This document shows positions 1 through 9,213 of a DNA stretch of 64,000 nucleotides, one piece after another (position 1 is the stretch's first letter; every line of letters begins with the position of its first letter). A program made the position numbers and the translations under genes. Under the pieces are notes generated by a model. It was not told the origin of the DNA and did no database searches. It worked only from the letters and a program-made list of their open reading frames with translations. The stretch is from an uncultured Bacteroidales bacterium (GTDB taxonomy: Bacteria; Bacteroidota; Bacteroidia; Bacteroidales; UBA4417): contig CAIRMR010000077.1 in the NCBI GenBank assembly GCA_903879715.1, forward strand, positions 27,239-91,238, given 5' to 3'.

Positions 1-444
1 TTGGTTTGTGGCTGCTTCATAATAAACTGAATCTATTGGCAACGACTCATTCAAAAAGCAGGGACTCGATTTATATGTATCGCCTGCTTTTGTAACTATG
101 GTCAGGGTGTATGTTCTGCCGACTACACCTTGTAGGCCATTGGCGGAGGTCGCGTAAATACCGGTTGCCTGTTCCGACAGTACTTCGGAATTGCCCGCAT
201 TATCCTCAATAGTGACTTTTGCGCCCATTACCGCTATATCCTTGGCGAGAGTTGTGTACTGAGTATTGAATGGCAACGCGTTTGACAGGCGGATATAATA
301 TGGCCCCGGGCCATTCGTTACCCTGCCTGTTACGGTTAATATGGTTTTATCCTGTTGAATGGACGGATCATCATAAATTACCTGGCACGAAGTGACTGCC
401 AGTAAAAATATGATTTCCCAAAGCAACAGTTTCAATTTCTTCAT
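1..444 (-). CDS. DUF4249 family lipoprotein, partial (C-terminus outside window)
   Basis: This reading frame is absent from the ORF track because it runs off the left edge; I translated it by hand. It stays open for 148 codons from an ATG at 444. The N-terminus has a lipoprotein signal with a lipobox (LAVTSC, Cys about residue 20), so the mature protein is probably lipid-anchored in the outer membrane or periplasm. The rest is beta-rich, with VTGRVTNGPGPYYIRLS followed by a module of the kind seen in DUF4249 proteins. It starts 17 bp after the stop of the TonB-dependent receptor on the same strand, the usual arrangement for this family, whose members accompany receptors with an N-terminal STN domain. 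The exact function of the family is not established; a role in substrate capture with the receptor is inference. Confidence 0.8.
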   Translation of the reverse strand, partial: MKKLKLLLWEIIFLLAVTSCQVIYDDPSIQQDKTILTVTGRVTNGPGPYYIRLSNALPFNTQYTTLAKDIAVMGAKVTIEDNAGNSEVLSEQATGIYATSANGLQGVVGRTYTLTIVTKAGDTYKSSPCFLNESLPIDSVYYEAATNQ

Positions 445-461
445 TTTATTGGTTATGGCCG

Positions 462-3218
462 TTAGAAAATAAAATTATATGTAAGAGTTGGAATAGGTTT
501 ACCGATGATATACATTTTATATAGGCTGTACATTCGGTAGTCATTTAATGAGGATGGCTGATCTTTTTTATAGAAAATTGAATACGCGTTCTTACGCCCG
601 TAAACATTTAATATTGATAAGGTCCAGCTCCCTTTCCACTTCTTTTTTAGTCGCAAAGTCTCATCCAGGCTTATGGATAAATCAAGACGATGGTATGTCG
701 GCAGGCGGTATTTATTCCGGTCGGAATATTCGATAACCCAGTTGGTGCCAACCTGGTATTTGTACTCCGGCAAAGTAATGGCTCTTCCCGAATTAAAACT
801 GAAATTAGCAGAAGCCCTCCACCGGCGGTTGAAATGATAGGTTGACATAACGGTTAAATTATGTGGCTTATCATAACTCGAAGGATAGTAAGTATTGCTG
901 TTTATTGTTTCTTCAGAAAAAACGCCGGATGTCTTTTTGAAAGATCGCGAATAGGTGTAACTAACCCAGCCGTCCAGTTTTCCGGAATTCTTTTTAATTA
1001 AAACCTCGACTCCATAATTCTTTCCTTCAGCGTTAATTACCGCTGTCTCCAGGTATGGGTTTAACGTTAGTTCGGCACCGTTTTTATATTCAACCAGGTT
1101 TTTAATGTTTTTATAATACAATTCCACAGAGGTTTCAAAAGTATTTTGTTTGAAATTCCGGAAATAACCGAGTGCAATCTGATCGCATACCAGCGGTTTG
1201 AAATACGGATCGCTCAGTTTCCACCTGTCTTCGGGAGTGGAAACGGAGGAATATGAAATCAGCGATATATATTGATTCGACCGGTTGTAGCTGAGTTTAA
1301 CCGAACTAGCCATGTTCACCCGGTATTTAATTGAAATACGGGGTTCAATGCCTTGATAGGAAGTGATAACATCTTTATTCCCGTAAACTATAGAATCGGT
1401 TATAGCGTATACTGACTTGCTGATTCCCGGTTGATACTGGTAAATTGTATTTGCGCCTAGCAAACTATATACCGAAAACCTGATTCCGGCAGTGATACTT
1501 ATTTGTTTATTTATCTCGTAACTATCAGTAAGGTACACAGCGTTTTCAAAAGCTTGTTCCGTATTGAGTTTAAACGGGAGAATCAGCGAGTTCGAATCCG
1601 AAGGATTTATTTTGCCAGGTTGTATCTGGTAGTAGATGGTTTGAATTCCAAAGTCGAATTTATTCTTACCCGGCGAATACGTAAAGTTGAGCCTGGCAGT
1701 TTTATAATTCAGGTCTGAAACTGTAGTACTTTTTTCAAAATCATTCTTGATATCATACTTGTTAATATTGTATTTGCTGAAGCTCACATTCAGGGTTGCG
1801 TTCAGCCTGTAACTAAATTCATGACTCCATTTCAGCGTGCCTATATCATTGCCATAATTGTAATTTAACTCCGAAGCGTATTCCATTACATCGTAACTGC
1901 GATAATAGAAAAGGGATAAACTATTTTTTTTGTTTATTTTCCAATTGATTAAGGTATTGAAATCGTAAAAACTGGCTGTACTGTTTTTGAGGTTAACATC
2001 CGGCATTAAGTGCAGCAGGTAATTGGAATACGTCGATCGTCCTCCCATTAAGATGGATAATTTGTTCTTTATCACAGGAATTTCGAGGTTTAAGCGGCTA
2101 TCAAGTATCCCTATGCCACCACTTGCGTGAAATGCTTTGTCGTTATCATGTTTTAGATCAATTGTTACAATCGACGAAACCCGTTCGCCATATTTGGCCG
2201 GAATGTCGCCTTTGTATAAAGAAACATTCGAAATAGCATCCGAACTTATAACTGAAACCAATCCAAACAAATGGGCTGTGTTGAAAACGGGTGCTCCCTC
2301 AATTAAAATCAGGTTTTGATCGTTGGCTCCTCCGCGCACATTGATTTCGGCTCCGAATTCACCTACGGATTTAACTCCCGGAAGCATGGTGAGGCTTTTC
2401 AGTATATCTTTTGTTCCCATCATAGCCGGAATCTGCTTAATGGCTTTCCGGTCCAACTGAACAAGGCTCATTTGATTATTGGAAATATTCTGGTCAGGTC
2501 GGCGTGCCCAGACTTCAACTTCGTCGAGTTTGACGGATTTTTCGAAAAGTGAAATATTGTAATTACCACTGCCTAAAAGTTTTACATTAAAAAAAGTAGC
2601 TTCCAGTCCCAGGCATTCTACCATAATTTTATAACTCCCTACCGGCAGTTTGAGGGTATAACTACCGTCAATATTTGAGGTTGTCCCAACATTTATATTT
2701 TTAATATAGATGGAAGCGCCTGGAATAGATTCGTTTGTAGTACCGTTTATTATATATCCTTTGATTTCAGCAAATTTTGAATTGTCTTTCGTACTTATGC
2801 TGCCGATTGTAGTAAAATCTGAATCAGTTTTCGTTTGCTTTTGAGCATTGTTCGACTGATGCAGGTTTGATTTTTCTTTAAGATCAGCCACTTCTTTCTT
2901 TGGCAGGAAGATATACGCACCCTGTACAATATAATATTGATATGCGGTTCCGAAAATAACGCGATCAACGGTTTTTGCCAGAGGCATTTTCGTGAAATTT
3001 TGATTGATGGTTATGTCTTGGAACCATTCAGGTTCATAATAAAATTTAACAGAATGATTATTTTCTATATCATTCAGGAAACTTATCAGGGATACATTCT
3101 GAAAATTACCGGTTATCAGAACTGATTCGGCAGTTTGGCAATCCGATCTTTTTATAAAAAAGAAGATGAATAGAAATGCAGGTATAAGTTTGAAATGTGC
3201 AAATTGGGGTTTAATCAT
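462..3218 (-). CDS. TonB-dependent receptor with STN and carboxypeptidase-regulatory-like domains
   Basis: This is an outer-membrane beta-barrel receptor for TonB-driven uptake of an unknown ligand. The 918 residues begin with a signal peptide ending near SDCQ. A secretin/TonB short N-terminal (STN) domain follows at about residues 45-110, then a CarboxypepD_reg-like domain at about 150-235 (IKGYIINGTT, IDGSYTLKLPVGSYKI). The plug lies at about 255-365 (INVRGGANDQNLILIEG, YKGDIPAKYGERVSS) and the barrel runs to an aromatic C-terminus (YNFIF). The STN domain is typical of FecA-like receptors that signal to an anti-sigma factor, but no anti-sigma/sigma pair adjoins it in the window. The DUF4249 gene lies 17 bp downstream and is probably cotranscribed. 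The ligand cannot be told from sequence alone. Confidence 0.93.
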   Translation of the reverse strand: MIKPQFAHFKLIPAFLFIFFFIKRSDCQTAESVLITGNFQNVSLISFLNDIENNHSVKFYYEPEWFQDITINQNFTKMPLAKTVDRVIFGTAYQYYIVQGAYIFLPKKEVADLKEKSNLHQSNNAQKQTKTDSDFTTIGSISTKDNSKFAEIKGYIINGTTNESIPGASIYIKNINVGTTSNIDGSYTLKLPVGSYKIMVECLGLEATFFNVKLLGSGNYNISLFEKSVKLDEVEVWARRPDQNISNNQMSLVQLDRKAIKQIPAMMGTKDILKSLTMLPGVKSVGEFGAEINVRGGANDQNLILIEGAPVFNTAHLFGLVSVISSDAISNVSLYKGDIPAKYGERVSSIVTIDLKHDNDKAFHASGGIGILDSRLNLEIPVIKNKLSILMGGRSTYSNYLLHLMPDVNLKNSTASFYDFNTLINWKINKKNSLSLFYYRSYDVMEYASELNYNYGNDIGTLKWSHEFSYRLNATLNVSFSKYNINKYDIKNDFEKSTTVSDLNYKTARLNFTYSPGKNKFDFGIQTIYYQIQPGKINPSDSNSLILPFKLNTEQAFENAVYLTDSYEINKQISITAGIRFSVYSLLGANTIYQYQPGISKSVYAITDSIVYGNKDVITSYQGIEPRISIKYRVNMASSVKLSYNRSNQYISLISYSSVSTPEDRWKLSDPYFKPLVCDQIALGYFRNFKQNTFETSVELYYKNIKNLVEYKNGAELTLNPYLETAVINAEGKNYGVEVLIKKNSGKLDGWVSYTYSRSFKKTSGVFSEETINSNTYYPSSYDKPHNLTVMSTYHFNRRWRASANFSFNSGRAITLPEYKYQVGTNWVIEYSDRNKYRLPTYHRLDLSISLDETLRLKKKWKGSWTLSILNVYGRKNAYSIFYKKDQPSSLNDYRMYSLYKMYIIGKPIPTLTYNFIF

Positions 3219-3666
3219 ATTCTAAGTCCGGCATTTAGACTAACATCAATCTGAAATGGAGGGTAAATTTCTATGCATCTCAAACTAGTCTTGTTTTACA
3301 TTCGTGAGTAAGCGGTCTTAGAAAGCATTTTTGGTATTCTTAGCACCTGCTTTTTCCAGCCTGGTCACTTTTAATCTGAACTTCAAAATTACAAACAAAT
3401 CTAATGCGCATCATTCTGATCAGATTAAAAAGCCTGAATTATTAATGAGCCGGTATGCATTTCATTCAGCACAATTCCAATTCTGTTTTCAAACAGGCAT
3501 GGTATATAAGTCTTGATATATGAAACATCTTAGCCAATTTCTTATTACCCAATAACTTATATTTACTTATATAGAATAGTTCCATATTATCGGTTTTGAA
3601 CTTATTTCTTTGCCTATTGTTATTTCAATAACAAAAAGAAATTAATTTTGCAAAAAATTATAACCC
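3219..3666. other. Divergent intergenic region between receptor and mce
   Basis: This 448-bp spacer separates two divergently transcribed genes, so it must hold both promoters. On the plus side a Bacteroidota-type promoter is visible next to mce. On the minus side I saw no clean TAnnTTTG close to the receptor start. The short ORF at 3331-3516 has no recognisable features and is probably chance. The central part is AT-rich without clear repeats. Confidence 0.5.
3617..3650 (+). promoter_or_regulatory. Putative Bacteroidota-type promoter of the mce/mmd operon
   Basis: TAATTTTG (3643-3650) matches the -7 consensus TAnnTTTG, with TTG at 3617-3619 and a 23-nt spacer. Transcription would start just before the mce ATG at 3667, leaving a very short leader. 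Confidence 0.55.
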
Positions 3667-4077
3667 ATGAATTTATCACACATCGAACACATCGGAATTG
3701 CTGTTAAGAGTTTGGAAATCAGTATTCCATATTGGGAAAAAGTATTTGGTCTGAAATGTTATGCTGTTGAAGAAGTTACCGACCAGCGGGTTAAGACAGC
3801 TTTCTTTATGGTAGGACAAACCAAGATTGAATTACTCGAAAGCACAGATGCTGAAGGTCCAATCGGAAAATTCCTTGAGAAAAAAGGAGAAGGAATCCAT
3901 CATATCGCTTTCGCGGTGAAGGATATCGAAAACGCTTTGACCGAAACCGAAGCAAACGGTATCCAGCTTATCGATAAACAGCCGCGTAAAGGCGCTGAAG
4001 GCATGAGTATTGGTTTCCTGCATCCGAAATCGACATTTGGCGTACTCACTGAACTTTGTGAAAATAAAAATATATAG
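3667..4077 (+). CDS. mce: Methylmalonyl-CoA epimerase
   Basis: This enzyme interconverts (R)- and (S)-methylmalonyl-CoA, linking methylmalonyl-CoA mutase to the decarboxylase or carboxylase encoded next door. The 136 residues form a vicinal-oxygen-chelate (glyoxalase-like) protein of the usual family length, with two beta-alpha-beta-beta-beta modules. Probable metal-binding residues are the His in IEHIGIAV near the start, a His in GIHHIAFAV (about 77-79) and the Glu in LTELCE near the C-terminus. It is the first gene of a plus-strand group with the four-subunit sodium-pumping decarboxylase, separated from mmdA by about 100 bp of quasi-palindromic sequence. The mutase genes are not in the window. 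Confidence 0.93.
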   Translation: MNLSHIEHIGIAVKSLEISIPYWEKVFGLKCYAVEEVTDQRVKTAFFMVGQTKIELLESTDAEGPIGKFLEKKGEGIHHIAFAVKDIENALTETEANGIQLIDKQPRKGAEGMSIGFLHPKSTFGVLTELCENKNI

Positions 4078-4082
4078 TACAA

Positions 4083-4148
4083 GAGTACTCTGTGCATAGT
4101 GCCTGGTGCTCAGAGTGCAATGCACTCAGTACTTAGCACTGTGCACTA
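4083..4148. repeat. Quasi-palindromic repeated words between mce and mmdA
   Basis: The gap between mce and mmdA is built from overlapping variants of the words GAGTACTC, AGTGC and GTGCAC. It includes the short hairpin GAGTGCAATGCACTC. It lies inside the presumed operon transcript, so it could act as an RNA structure between the two genes, though it may simply be one of the intergenic repeat tracts seen across this window. Confidence 0.45.
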
Positions 4149-4175
4149 AAACAAATTTAATTAGAAATATAACCA

Positions 4176-5735
4176 ATGGCAATTGAAGACAAAATCAAGC
4201 AACTGCTTGATAAACGTGAGCTTGCAAAACTGGGTGGCGGCCAGAAACGTATTGACTCCCAGCACAAAAAAGGAAAACTCACTGCCCGCGAACGCATTGA
4301 TTTATTGCTCGATGAAGGAAGTTTCGAAGAATTCGATATGTTTGTTTCGCACCGCTGTACCGATTTTGGTATCGAAAACGAACAATACCTTTCGGATGGC
4401 GTAGTTACCGGTTATGGTACTATCGATGGACGCCTGGTATATGTTTTCTCGCAGGATTTTACCGTTTTCGGCGGATCATTAAGCGAAATGTATGCCAAGA
4501 AGATTTGCAAGGTTATGGACCAGGCCATGAAAGTGGGCGCACCGGTAATCGGTATAAACGATTCAGGCGGAGCCCGTATACAGGAAGGCATTCAGAGCCT
4601 GGCAGGTTATGCTGAGATTTTCCAGCGTAATATTATGGCTTCGGGTGTGATCCCACAGCTATCAGCAATTTTTGGCCCTTGTGCAGGCGGTGCTGTTTAT
4701 AGTCCGGCCCTTACTGATTTTATAATTATGTCGAAAACAAACAGTTATATGTTTGTTACCGGTCCTAAAGTTGTAAAAACAGTTACCGGTGAAGTGGTTA
4801 CCGACGAAGAACTGGGCGGAGCCATGGTGCATGGATCCAAATCCGGAGTTTCGCACTTTGTAGCTGAGGATGAACAGGAAGGAATCCTGCTACTGCGTAA
4901 AATACTCAGTTACCTGCCACAGAACAACCTCGAAGATCCGCCATTGGTTCCCTGTATTGATCCTATTGATCGACTGGAAGAATCTCTGAATGAAATTGTT
5001 CCGGAAAATCCGAATAAGCCTTATGATATCAAAGATGTAATCCATCTGATTGCTGATAATAACGAATTCCTGGAAGTAGCCCGTCACTTTGCGCCTAATA
5101 TTGTTGTCGGGTTTGCGCGGTTCAACGGTATGTCAGTTGGTATTGTTGCTAATCAGCCCAATTACCTGGCCGGAGTGCTGGATATTAATGCTTCGCGCAA
5201 GGCTGCACGCTTTGTTCGTTTCTGCGATGCTTTCAATGTTCCTATCCTTACACTGGTTGATGTTCCGGGATTCCTTCCCGGCACTGCACAGGAATATGGC
5301 GGAATCATTATTCATGGTGCTAAATTGCTGTTTGCCTATGGCGAAGCAACTGTTCCAAAAGTAACGGTTATACTTCGTAAAGCGTATGGCGGAGCTTATG
5401 ATGTTATGAGTTCCAAGCATTTGCGTGGTGATATTAATTACGCATGGCCTTCAGCCGAAATTGCGGTTATGGGTCCTAAAGGCGCGATAGAAGTGCTTTA
5501 CCATAAAAAGCTTGCCGAAATTGAAGATCCGTCAGAAAGGGAAGTGGAATTCCATAAATACGAAAACGAGTATAAAACCAAATTTGCAAATCCATACGAT
5601 GCTGCAAAATATGGCTTTATCGATGATATCATTGTACCGCGCAACACCCGATTCAGGGTTATAAGGGCATTCCAGGCTTTATCCACCAAGAAGGATGTCA
5701 ATCCGCCCAAGAAACACTCAAACCTGCCGTTATGA
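4176..5735 (+). CDS. mmdA: Methylmalonyl-CoA decarboxylase alpha subunit (carboxyltransferase)
   Basis: This is the biotin-dependent carboxyltransferase subunit, which moves the carboxyl group between methylmalonyl-CoA and carrier-bound biotin. The 519 residues show the two crotonase-like halves of acyl-CoA carboxylase beta chains. The acyl-CoA-binding glycine-rich motif GGARIQEG and the segment [12 protein letters not shown] lie in the N-terminal half, and [13 protein letters not shown] and [11 protein letters not shown] in the C-terminal half. The same family includes propionyl-CoA carboxylase beta. Linkage to OadG-, biotin-carrier- and OadB-type genes, with no biotin carboxylase, argues for the sodium-pumping decarboxylase. 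The stop overlaps the next start as ATGA, indicating translational coupling. Confidence 0.93.
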   Translation: MAIEDKIKQLLDKRELAKLGGGQKRIDSQHKKGKLTARERIDLLLDEGSFEEFDMFVSHRCTDFGIENEQYLSDGVVTGYGTIDGRLVYVFSQDFTVFGGSLSEMYAKKICKVMDQAMKVGAPVIGINDSGGARIQEGIQSLAGYAEIFQRNIMASGVIPQLSAIFGPCAGGAVYSPALTDFIIMSKTNSYMFVTGPKVVKTVTGEVVTDEELGGAMVHGSKSGVSHFVAEDEQEGILLLRKILSYLPQNNLEDPPLVPCIDPIDRLEESLNEIVPENPNKPYDIKDVIHLIADNNEFLEVARHFAPNIVVGFARFNGMSVGIVANQPNYLAGVLDINASRKAARFVRFCDAFNVPILTLVDVPGFLPGTAQEYGGIIIHGAKLLFAYGEATVPKVTVILRKAYGGAYDVMSSKHLRGDINYAWPSAEIAVMGPKGAIEVLYHKKLAEIEDPSEREVEFHKYENEYKTKFANPYDAAKYGFIDDIIVPRNTRFRVIRAFQALSTKKDVNPPKKHSNLPL

Positions 5736-6139
5736 TATTATCAACATTATTGATTGTAGAAGCCGGTGAACGGGTTGCGGCTAAATCTGCTGATGAGTTT
5801 GGCAAAATGGATCCGACAGGCATAGCTATGGCTTTGATTGCCATGACCATTGTGTTTTCCGCTTTGATTTTTCTGTATTTCACGTTTAAATACATTGCCA
5901 GACTATACACTATCGATCTGAAAAAGCGCTTCCGGAAAAGTCGTCCGGATATTGTGCACAGCGAAGAACACCAGGAAATATCAGGCGAGACTCTTGCTGC
6001 CATTTCGCTGGCGCTTCACCTATACCATCAGCAGGTGCAAGGATTGGAAGATGCTGTAATGACCTTTAAAAATGCGGCTAAAACATACTCTCCATGGAGT
6101 TCGAAAATTTATGGATTACGCAAAACGCCTAATAATTAA
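5732..6139 (+). CDS. OadG-family small membrane subunit of the sodium-pumping decarboxylase
   Basis: This 135-residue protein has one clear membrane helix (about residues 30-52, [21 protein letters not shown]) followed by a charged cytoplasmic tail, as in oxaloacetate/methylmalonyl-CoA decarboxylase gamma/delta subunits. That subunit anchors and stabilises the complex. The start codon overlaps the mmdA stop by four bases and the stop lies three bases before the biotin-carrier gene. Sequence in this family is poorly conserved, so the call leans on topology, size and operon position. The tail contains [16 protein letters not shown], a segment resembling those seen in Bacteroidota OadG proteins. 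Confidence 0.8.
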   Translation: MILSTLLIVEAGERVAAKSADEFGKMDPTGIAMALIAMTIVFSALIFLYFTFKYIARLYTIDLKKRFRKSRPDIVHSEEHQEISGETLAAISLALHLYHQQVQGLEDAVMTFKNAAKTYSPWSSKIYGLRKTPNN

Positions 6140-6142
6140 ACA

Positions 6143-6586
6143 ATGAAGAATTTTAAATTCACTATAAACGGAAATGAATACGATGCCGAAATTATTGGTA
6201 TCGAGGATAGTACTGCAGAAGTATCGGTAAACGGAGTTACTTATTCAGTTGAGATTGACCGGAAATTGCAGACTATTAAAACACCTAAACTGGTCCGTAC
6301 ACTGGCTGTCCCATCCACTGATTCGCATCCTTCCGTTTCAAAAACAGCAAATCCTTCGGCTCCAAAGGGAACAGGAAATATAAAATCACCATTACCCGGT
6401 GTTATTCTCGAAATTTATGTACGCGAAGGCGATGATGTAAAAATCGGACAGAAACTGCTGATGCTTGAGGCTATGAAAATGGAGAACATCATCAACGCAG
6501 ATAAAGAAGGACGGGTTGCATTCATCAAAGTGGGTAAGGGTGATAGTGTGATGGAAGGTGATATTCTTATTGTAATCGGAGAATAG
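6143..6586 (+). CDS. mmdC: Biotin carboxyl carrier subunit of methylmalonyl-CoA decarboxylase
   Basis: This subunit carries the covalently bound biotin that shuttles CO2 between the alpha and beta subunits. The 147 residues comprise an N-terminal beta-rich part, a flexible Pro/Ser/Ala/Thr-rich linker (about residues 57-78) and a biotinyl/lipoyl domain. That domain holds the canonical AMKM motif, with biotinylated Lys at about residue 112. Length and order match gamma subunits of sodium-dependent decarboxylases. It lies 3 bp after the OadG-like gene and 4 bp before the beta-subunit gene, so the complex is made from one message. Confidence 0.93.
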   Translation: MKNFKFTINGNEYDAEIIGIEDSTAEVSVNGVTYSVEIDRKLQTIKTPKLVRTLAVPSTDSHPSVSKTANPSAPKGTGNIKSPLPGVILEIYVREGDDVKIGQKLLMLEAMKMENIINADKEGRVAFIKVGKGDSVMEGDILIVIGE

Positions 6587-6590
6587 CGGT

Positions 6591-7784
6591 ATGGATACTT
6601 CTCAAAATTTCTGGACTTTTCTGTCCGATCACCTGTTTCAGTTCCTTGGAGAAACTGCGTTTTTAAATTTTACGATGGGTCATGTGGTTATGATCCTAAT
6701 TGGTCTTGTCCTCATCTTCCTCGCAATTGCCAAAGGATTTGAGCCTATGTTGCTGATTCCTATCGGATTTGGCATTCTTATTGGTAACATACCCTTTGCC
6801 GGAGCCGAACATATACTCTCTGATGATCCCGAAAACCTGCAAATTGGTATTTACCAGAGCGGTAGTGTAATGAATTACCTGTATTTTGGTGTAAGGTATG
6901 GTATCTATCCTCCACTGATCTTTTTAGGCATTGGTGCTATGACCGATTTTTCGGCTTTGATTTCCAATCCGAAACTTATGCTCGTAGGTGCGGCGGCTCA
7001 ATTAGGTATTTTTGGCGCTTATGCCGCTGCTCTTGCACTGGGATTTTCACCATCCGAAGCTGGGGCAATTGGCATTATCGGAGGAGCTGATGGACCAACT
7101 GCTATCTTCGTAGCATCCAAACTTGCACCAGATCTGGTTGGGGCAATCGCAGTTTCGGCCTATTCATACATGGCGCTGGTACCGGTTATTCAACCACCGG
7201 TTATGCGGTTATTGACTACTGAAAAGGAACGTTTGATCCGCATGAAACCTCCACGTACCGTTTCGAAACTTGAAAAGATACTTTTTCCCATCATCGGAAT
7301 GCTTTTCACGTGTTTCATAGTGCCTGCCGCCATCCCCTTGCTTGGGATGCTTTTCTTTGGCAACCTGCTGAAAGAAAGCACTGTAACCAAACGCCTGGCT
7401 GACACAGCCAAGGGGCAGATGATTGATATAATAACCATTCTGATCGGGCTCACAGTAGGTGCCTCTACTCAGGCTACAACTTTCCTTACCGCCAAATCTG
7501 TAGGAATTTTTGCCCTTGGAGCTTGCTCATTTATTATAGCAACTTTTGGAGGAGTGATGTTTGTGAAAATTTTAAACCTCTTTCTGAAAGAAGGCAACAA
7601 AATAAATCCCCTGATAGGGAATGCCGGAGTATCAGCTGTACCTGCAAGTGCGCGGGTATCACAGGTTATCGGGCTTCAATATGACAAAACTAATCATTTA
7701 CTGATGCATGCCATGGGACCCAATGTTGCCGGAGTTATTGGCAGTGCGGTAGCTGCAGGGGTTCTGCTTAGTTTCCTGTTCTAA
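6591..7784 (+). CDS. mmdB: Sodium-translocating decarboxylase beta subunit
   Basis: This polytopic membrane subunit decarboxylates carboxybiotin and couples the reaction to sodium export. The 397 residues have about nine or more hydrophobic segments and the family hallmark GGADGPTAIF (residues 164-173), which contains the essential Asp of OadB/MmdB proteins. The SxN/GNAGVSAVPASARV segment near the C-terminus is also typical. Length agrees with the family. It is the last gene of the operon, with a strong hairpin terminator about 100 bp downstream. Together with mce and the other subunits it points to sodium-gradient formation during propionate production. Confidence 0.95.
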   Translation: MDTSQNFWTFLSDHLFQFLGETAFLNFTMGHVVMILIGLVLIFLAIAKGFEPMLLIPIGFGILIGNIPFAGAEHILSDDPENLQIGIYQSGSVMNYLYFGVRYGIYPPLIFLGIGAMTDFSALISNPKLMLVGAAAQLGIFGAYAAALALGFSPSEAGAIGIIGGADGPTAIFVASKLAPDLVGAIAVSAYSYMALVPVIQPPVMRLLTTEKERLIRMKPPRTVSKLEKILFPIIGMLFTCFIVPAAIPLLGMLFFGNLLKESTVTKRLADTAKGQMIDIITILIGLTVGASTQATTFLTAKSVGIFALGACSFIIATFGGVMFVKILNLFLKEGNKINPLIGNAGVSAVPASARVSQVIGLQYDKTNHLLMHAMGPNVAGVIGSAVAAGVLLSFLF

Positions 7785-7881
7785 GAGTTCAAAGTTTCAA
7801 AAGCCCAGAAAAACAGGACTTTGTTTTTAAAAGAAGCACTGTTTCTTTTGTTAAAAATAAAATCTCTGATTATTCGCAAAG

Positions 7882-7909
7882 AAAGCTCCGATAATCCGGG
7901 GCTTTTTTT
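7882..7909 (+). terminator. Intrinsic terminator after mmdB
   Basis: AAAGCTCCG and CGGGGCTTT form a 9-bp stem (one G-U pair) around a short loop, followed by a T-run. It sits between mmdB and udk on the plus strand and would close the decarboxylase operon. Confidence 0.7.
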
Positions 7910-7961
7910 ACTTTTACAAATCGTAAGCTTCTCACAGAAATATTTTTAATCCACTCATATT

Positions 7962-8579
7962 ATGTTAATTATAGGAATCGCCGGTGGCTCGGGATGCGGT
8001 AAAACTACAGTTGTACGCGAAATCATTAAACGCCTGCCCAAAAATTCCGTTGCTGTGATTCCGCAGGATGCTTATTACTGGGACAACGGACATCTTTCAC
8101 CGGAAGAAAAACTCAGTATCAACTTCGATCATCCGAATTCTATTGAGTGGGATCTTTTAGTGCAACATATTGACGAGCTCCGCCAGGGAAAAAGTATCGA
8201 AATGCCCGTATATTCCTATATTGAATGCGCCAGGCTGAAGGAAACAGTAAGGATTGAGCCTCGTAAGGTTATAATTATAGAGGGTATTTTAATTTACAGC
8301 GATCCTGAACTGATTAAACGCATGGATATCAAAGTGTTTGTTGATGCCGAAAGCGACGACAGGCTGATGCGAATTATACGACGCGATACGGTTGAACGTG
8401 GCCGCGATCCAATGCAGGTACTTGAGCATTATACGCGTTGGGTGAAGCCTATGCACCTACAGTTTATAGAACCGACCAAGCGGAATGCCGATATTATTGT
8501 TCCGCAGGGAGGCGAAAATAAAGTGGCTATTGATATACTGGCTTCCAGGATTAAAATGAAACTGGACTCGGGGGATTGA
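7962..8579 (+). CDS. udk: Uridine kinase
   Basis: This enzyme phosphorylates uridine and cytidine to UMP and CMP in pyrimidine salvage, in the cytoplasm. The 205 residues start with MLIIGIAGGSGCGKTT, a P-loop at about 8-16. The substrate-binding segment IPQDAYYWD and the NFDHPNSIEWDLL motif follow, then VIIIEGILIY and the lid region RIIRRDTVERGRDP. Length fits the family. It stands alone after the decarboxylase terminator and is followed by a convergent gene. The ATG lies right at the conserved N-terminus, so the start is secure. Confidence 0.95.
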   Translation: MLIIGIAGGSGCGKTTVVREIIKRLPKNSVAVIPQDAYYWDNGHLSPEEKLSINFDHPNSIEWDLLVQHIDELRQGKSIEMPVYSYIECARLKETVRIEPRKVIIIEGILIYSDPELIKRMDIKVFVDAESDDRLMRIIRRDTVERGRDPMQVLEHYTRWVKPMHLQFIEPTKRNADIIVPQGGENKVAIDILASRIKMKLDSGD

Positions 8580-8624
8580 GAAAAGTTAATGGTTAAAAGT
8601 TAATAGAAAATGGGGGATTATTAG

Positions 8625-8653
8625 ATCCGACATCCGACATCAAACATCCGACA
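8625..8653. repeat. Short imperfect tandem word ATCCGAC
   Basis: ATCCGACATCCGAC, then CAAACATCCGACAT, fills the space between the convergent udk and queD. Just upstream lies the word GTTAATAGAAAAT, which recurs at 52361-52398. Confidence 0.5.
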
Positions 8654-8656
8654 TTA

Positions 8657-9103
8657 TTATTCATTATCCGCCGCAAACCATTCCGCATACGATGTAACTG
8701 TTTCGCGCAATAGCAAATGATGTAGCTTTACATTTGCAGGAAGTTGATTCTTCAGCCTTTCAACAAAATCGATAAGCATATTTTCGCTGGTTGGCTGGTA
8801 ATCGACCAGGATGGTTCGTCCAAACATCTCCGCATCAACGTTAAAATCATCTGCTGATTCGCGCTTAAGTACCAGGGCATGATCGAACTCATCAATAATA
8901 CTTTTACGTACTATTTTCTTCAGGTCACCAAAATCCATTACCATACCTAGTTTTGTGGAGGTAGTGTCCGAAACCGGGATGCCGGTAACTGTTACCAGCA
9001 GTTCGTATGAATGCCCGTGAATATTGCGGCAAAGCCCGTCGTAGCCTTTAAGGGCATGAGCCATTTCGAATTTAAATTCTTTTGTAAGTCGGATGGTTTG
9101 CAA
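8657..9103 (-). CDS. queD: 6-pyruvoyl-tetrahydropterin / 6-carboxytetrahydropterin synthase
   Basis: This is a zinc enzyme of the tunnelling-fold superfamily, converting dihydroneopterin triphosphate to 6-carboxytetrahydropterin in queuosine synthesis (QueD) or to a tetrahydropterin precursor. In the 148 residues the zinc ligands are visible as His16 (MAHAL), His29 and His31 (NIHGHSY), with the catalytic Cys at 25 (CRNIHGH) and the conserved DFGDLK and EFDHALVL motifs. Without queC, queE or folE in the window the precise pterin product cannot be fixed; QueD is the more common role in bacteria. It is monocistronic, with a hairpin separating it from the endonuclease gene. Confidence 0.9.
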   Translation of the reverse strand: MQTIRLTKEFKFEMAHALKGYDGLCRNIHGHSYELLVTVTGIPVSDTTSTKLGMVMDFGDLKKIVRKSIIDEFDHALVLKRESADDFNVDAEMFGRTILVDYQPTSENMLIDFVERLKNQLPANVKLHHLLLRETVTSYAEWFAADNE

Positions 9104-9161
9104 TGGTAATTGTTTTATTGTTCTGGCTGATTTCTATGGATTGAAAAGATGCTATCAATAT

Positions 9162-9206
9162 AAAAGTTCCGGGTGCCATGTGCCAGTGGAAACAGGCACC
9201 CGGAAC
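9162..9206 (-). terminator. Perfect 12-bp hairpin terminator of the endonuclease gene
   Basis: GTTCCGGGTGCC (9166-9177) and GGCACCCGGAAC (9195-9206) are perfect inverted arms. On the minus strand the stem is followed by TTTTAT, just downstream of the endonuclease stop at 9214. Confidence 0.8.
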
Positions 9207-9213
9207 GAGGAAT

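Noticed and set aside
3832-4125. 97- and 65-residue ORFs antisense to mce
   Set aside because: They are shadows of a gene with clear VOC-family motifs.
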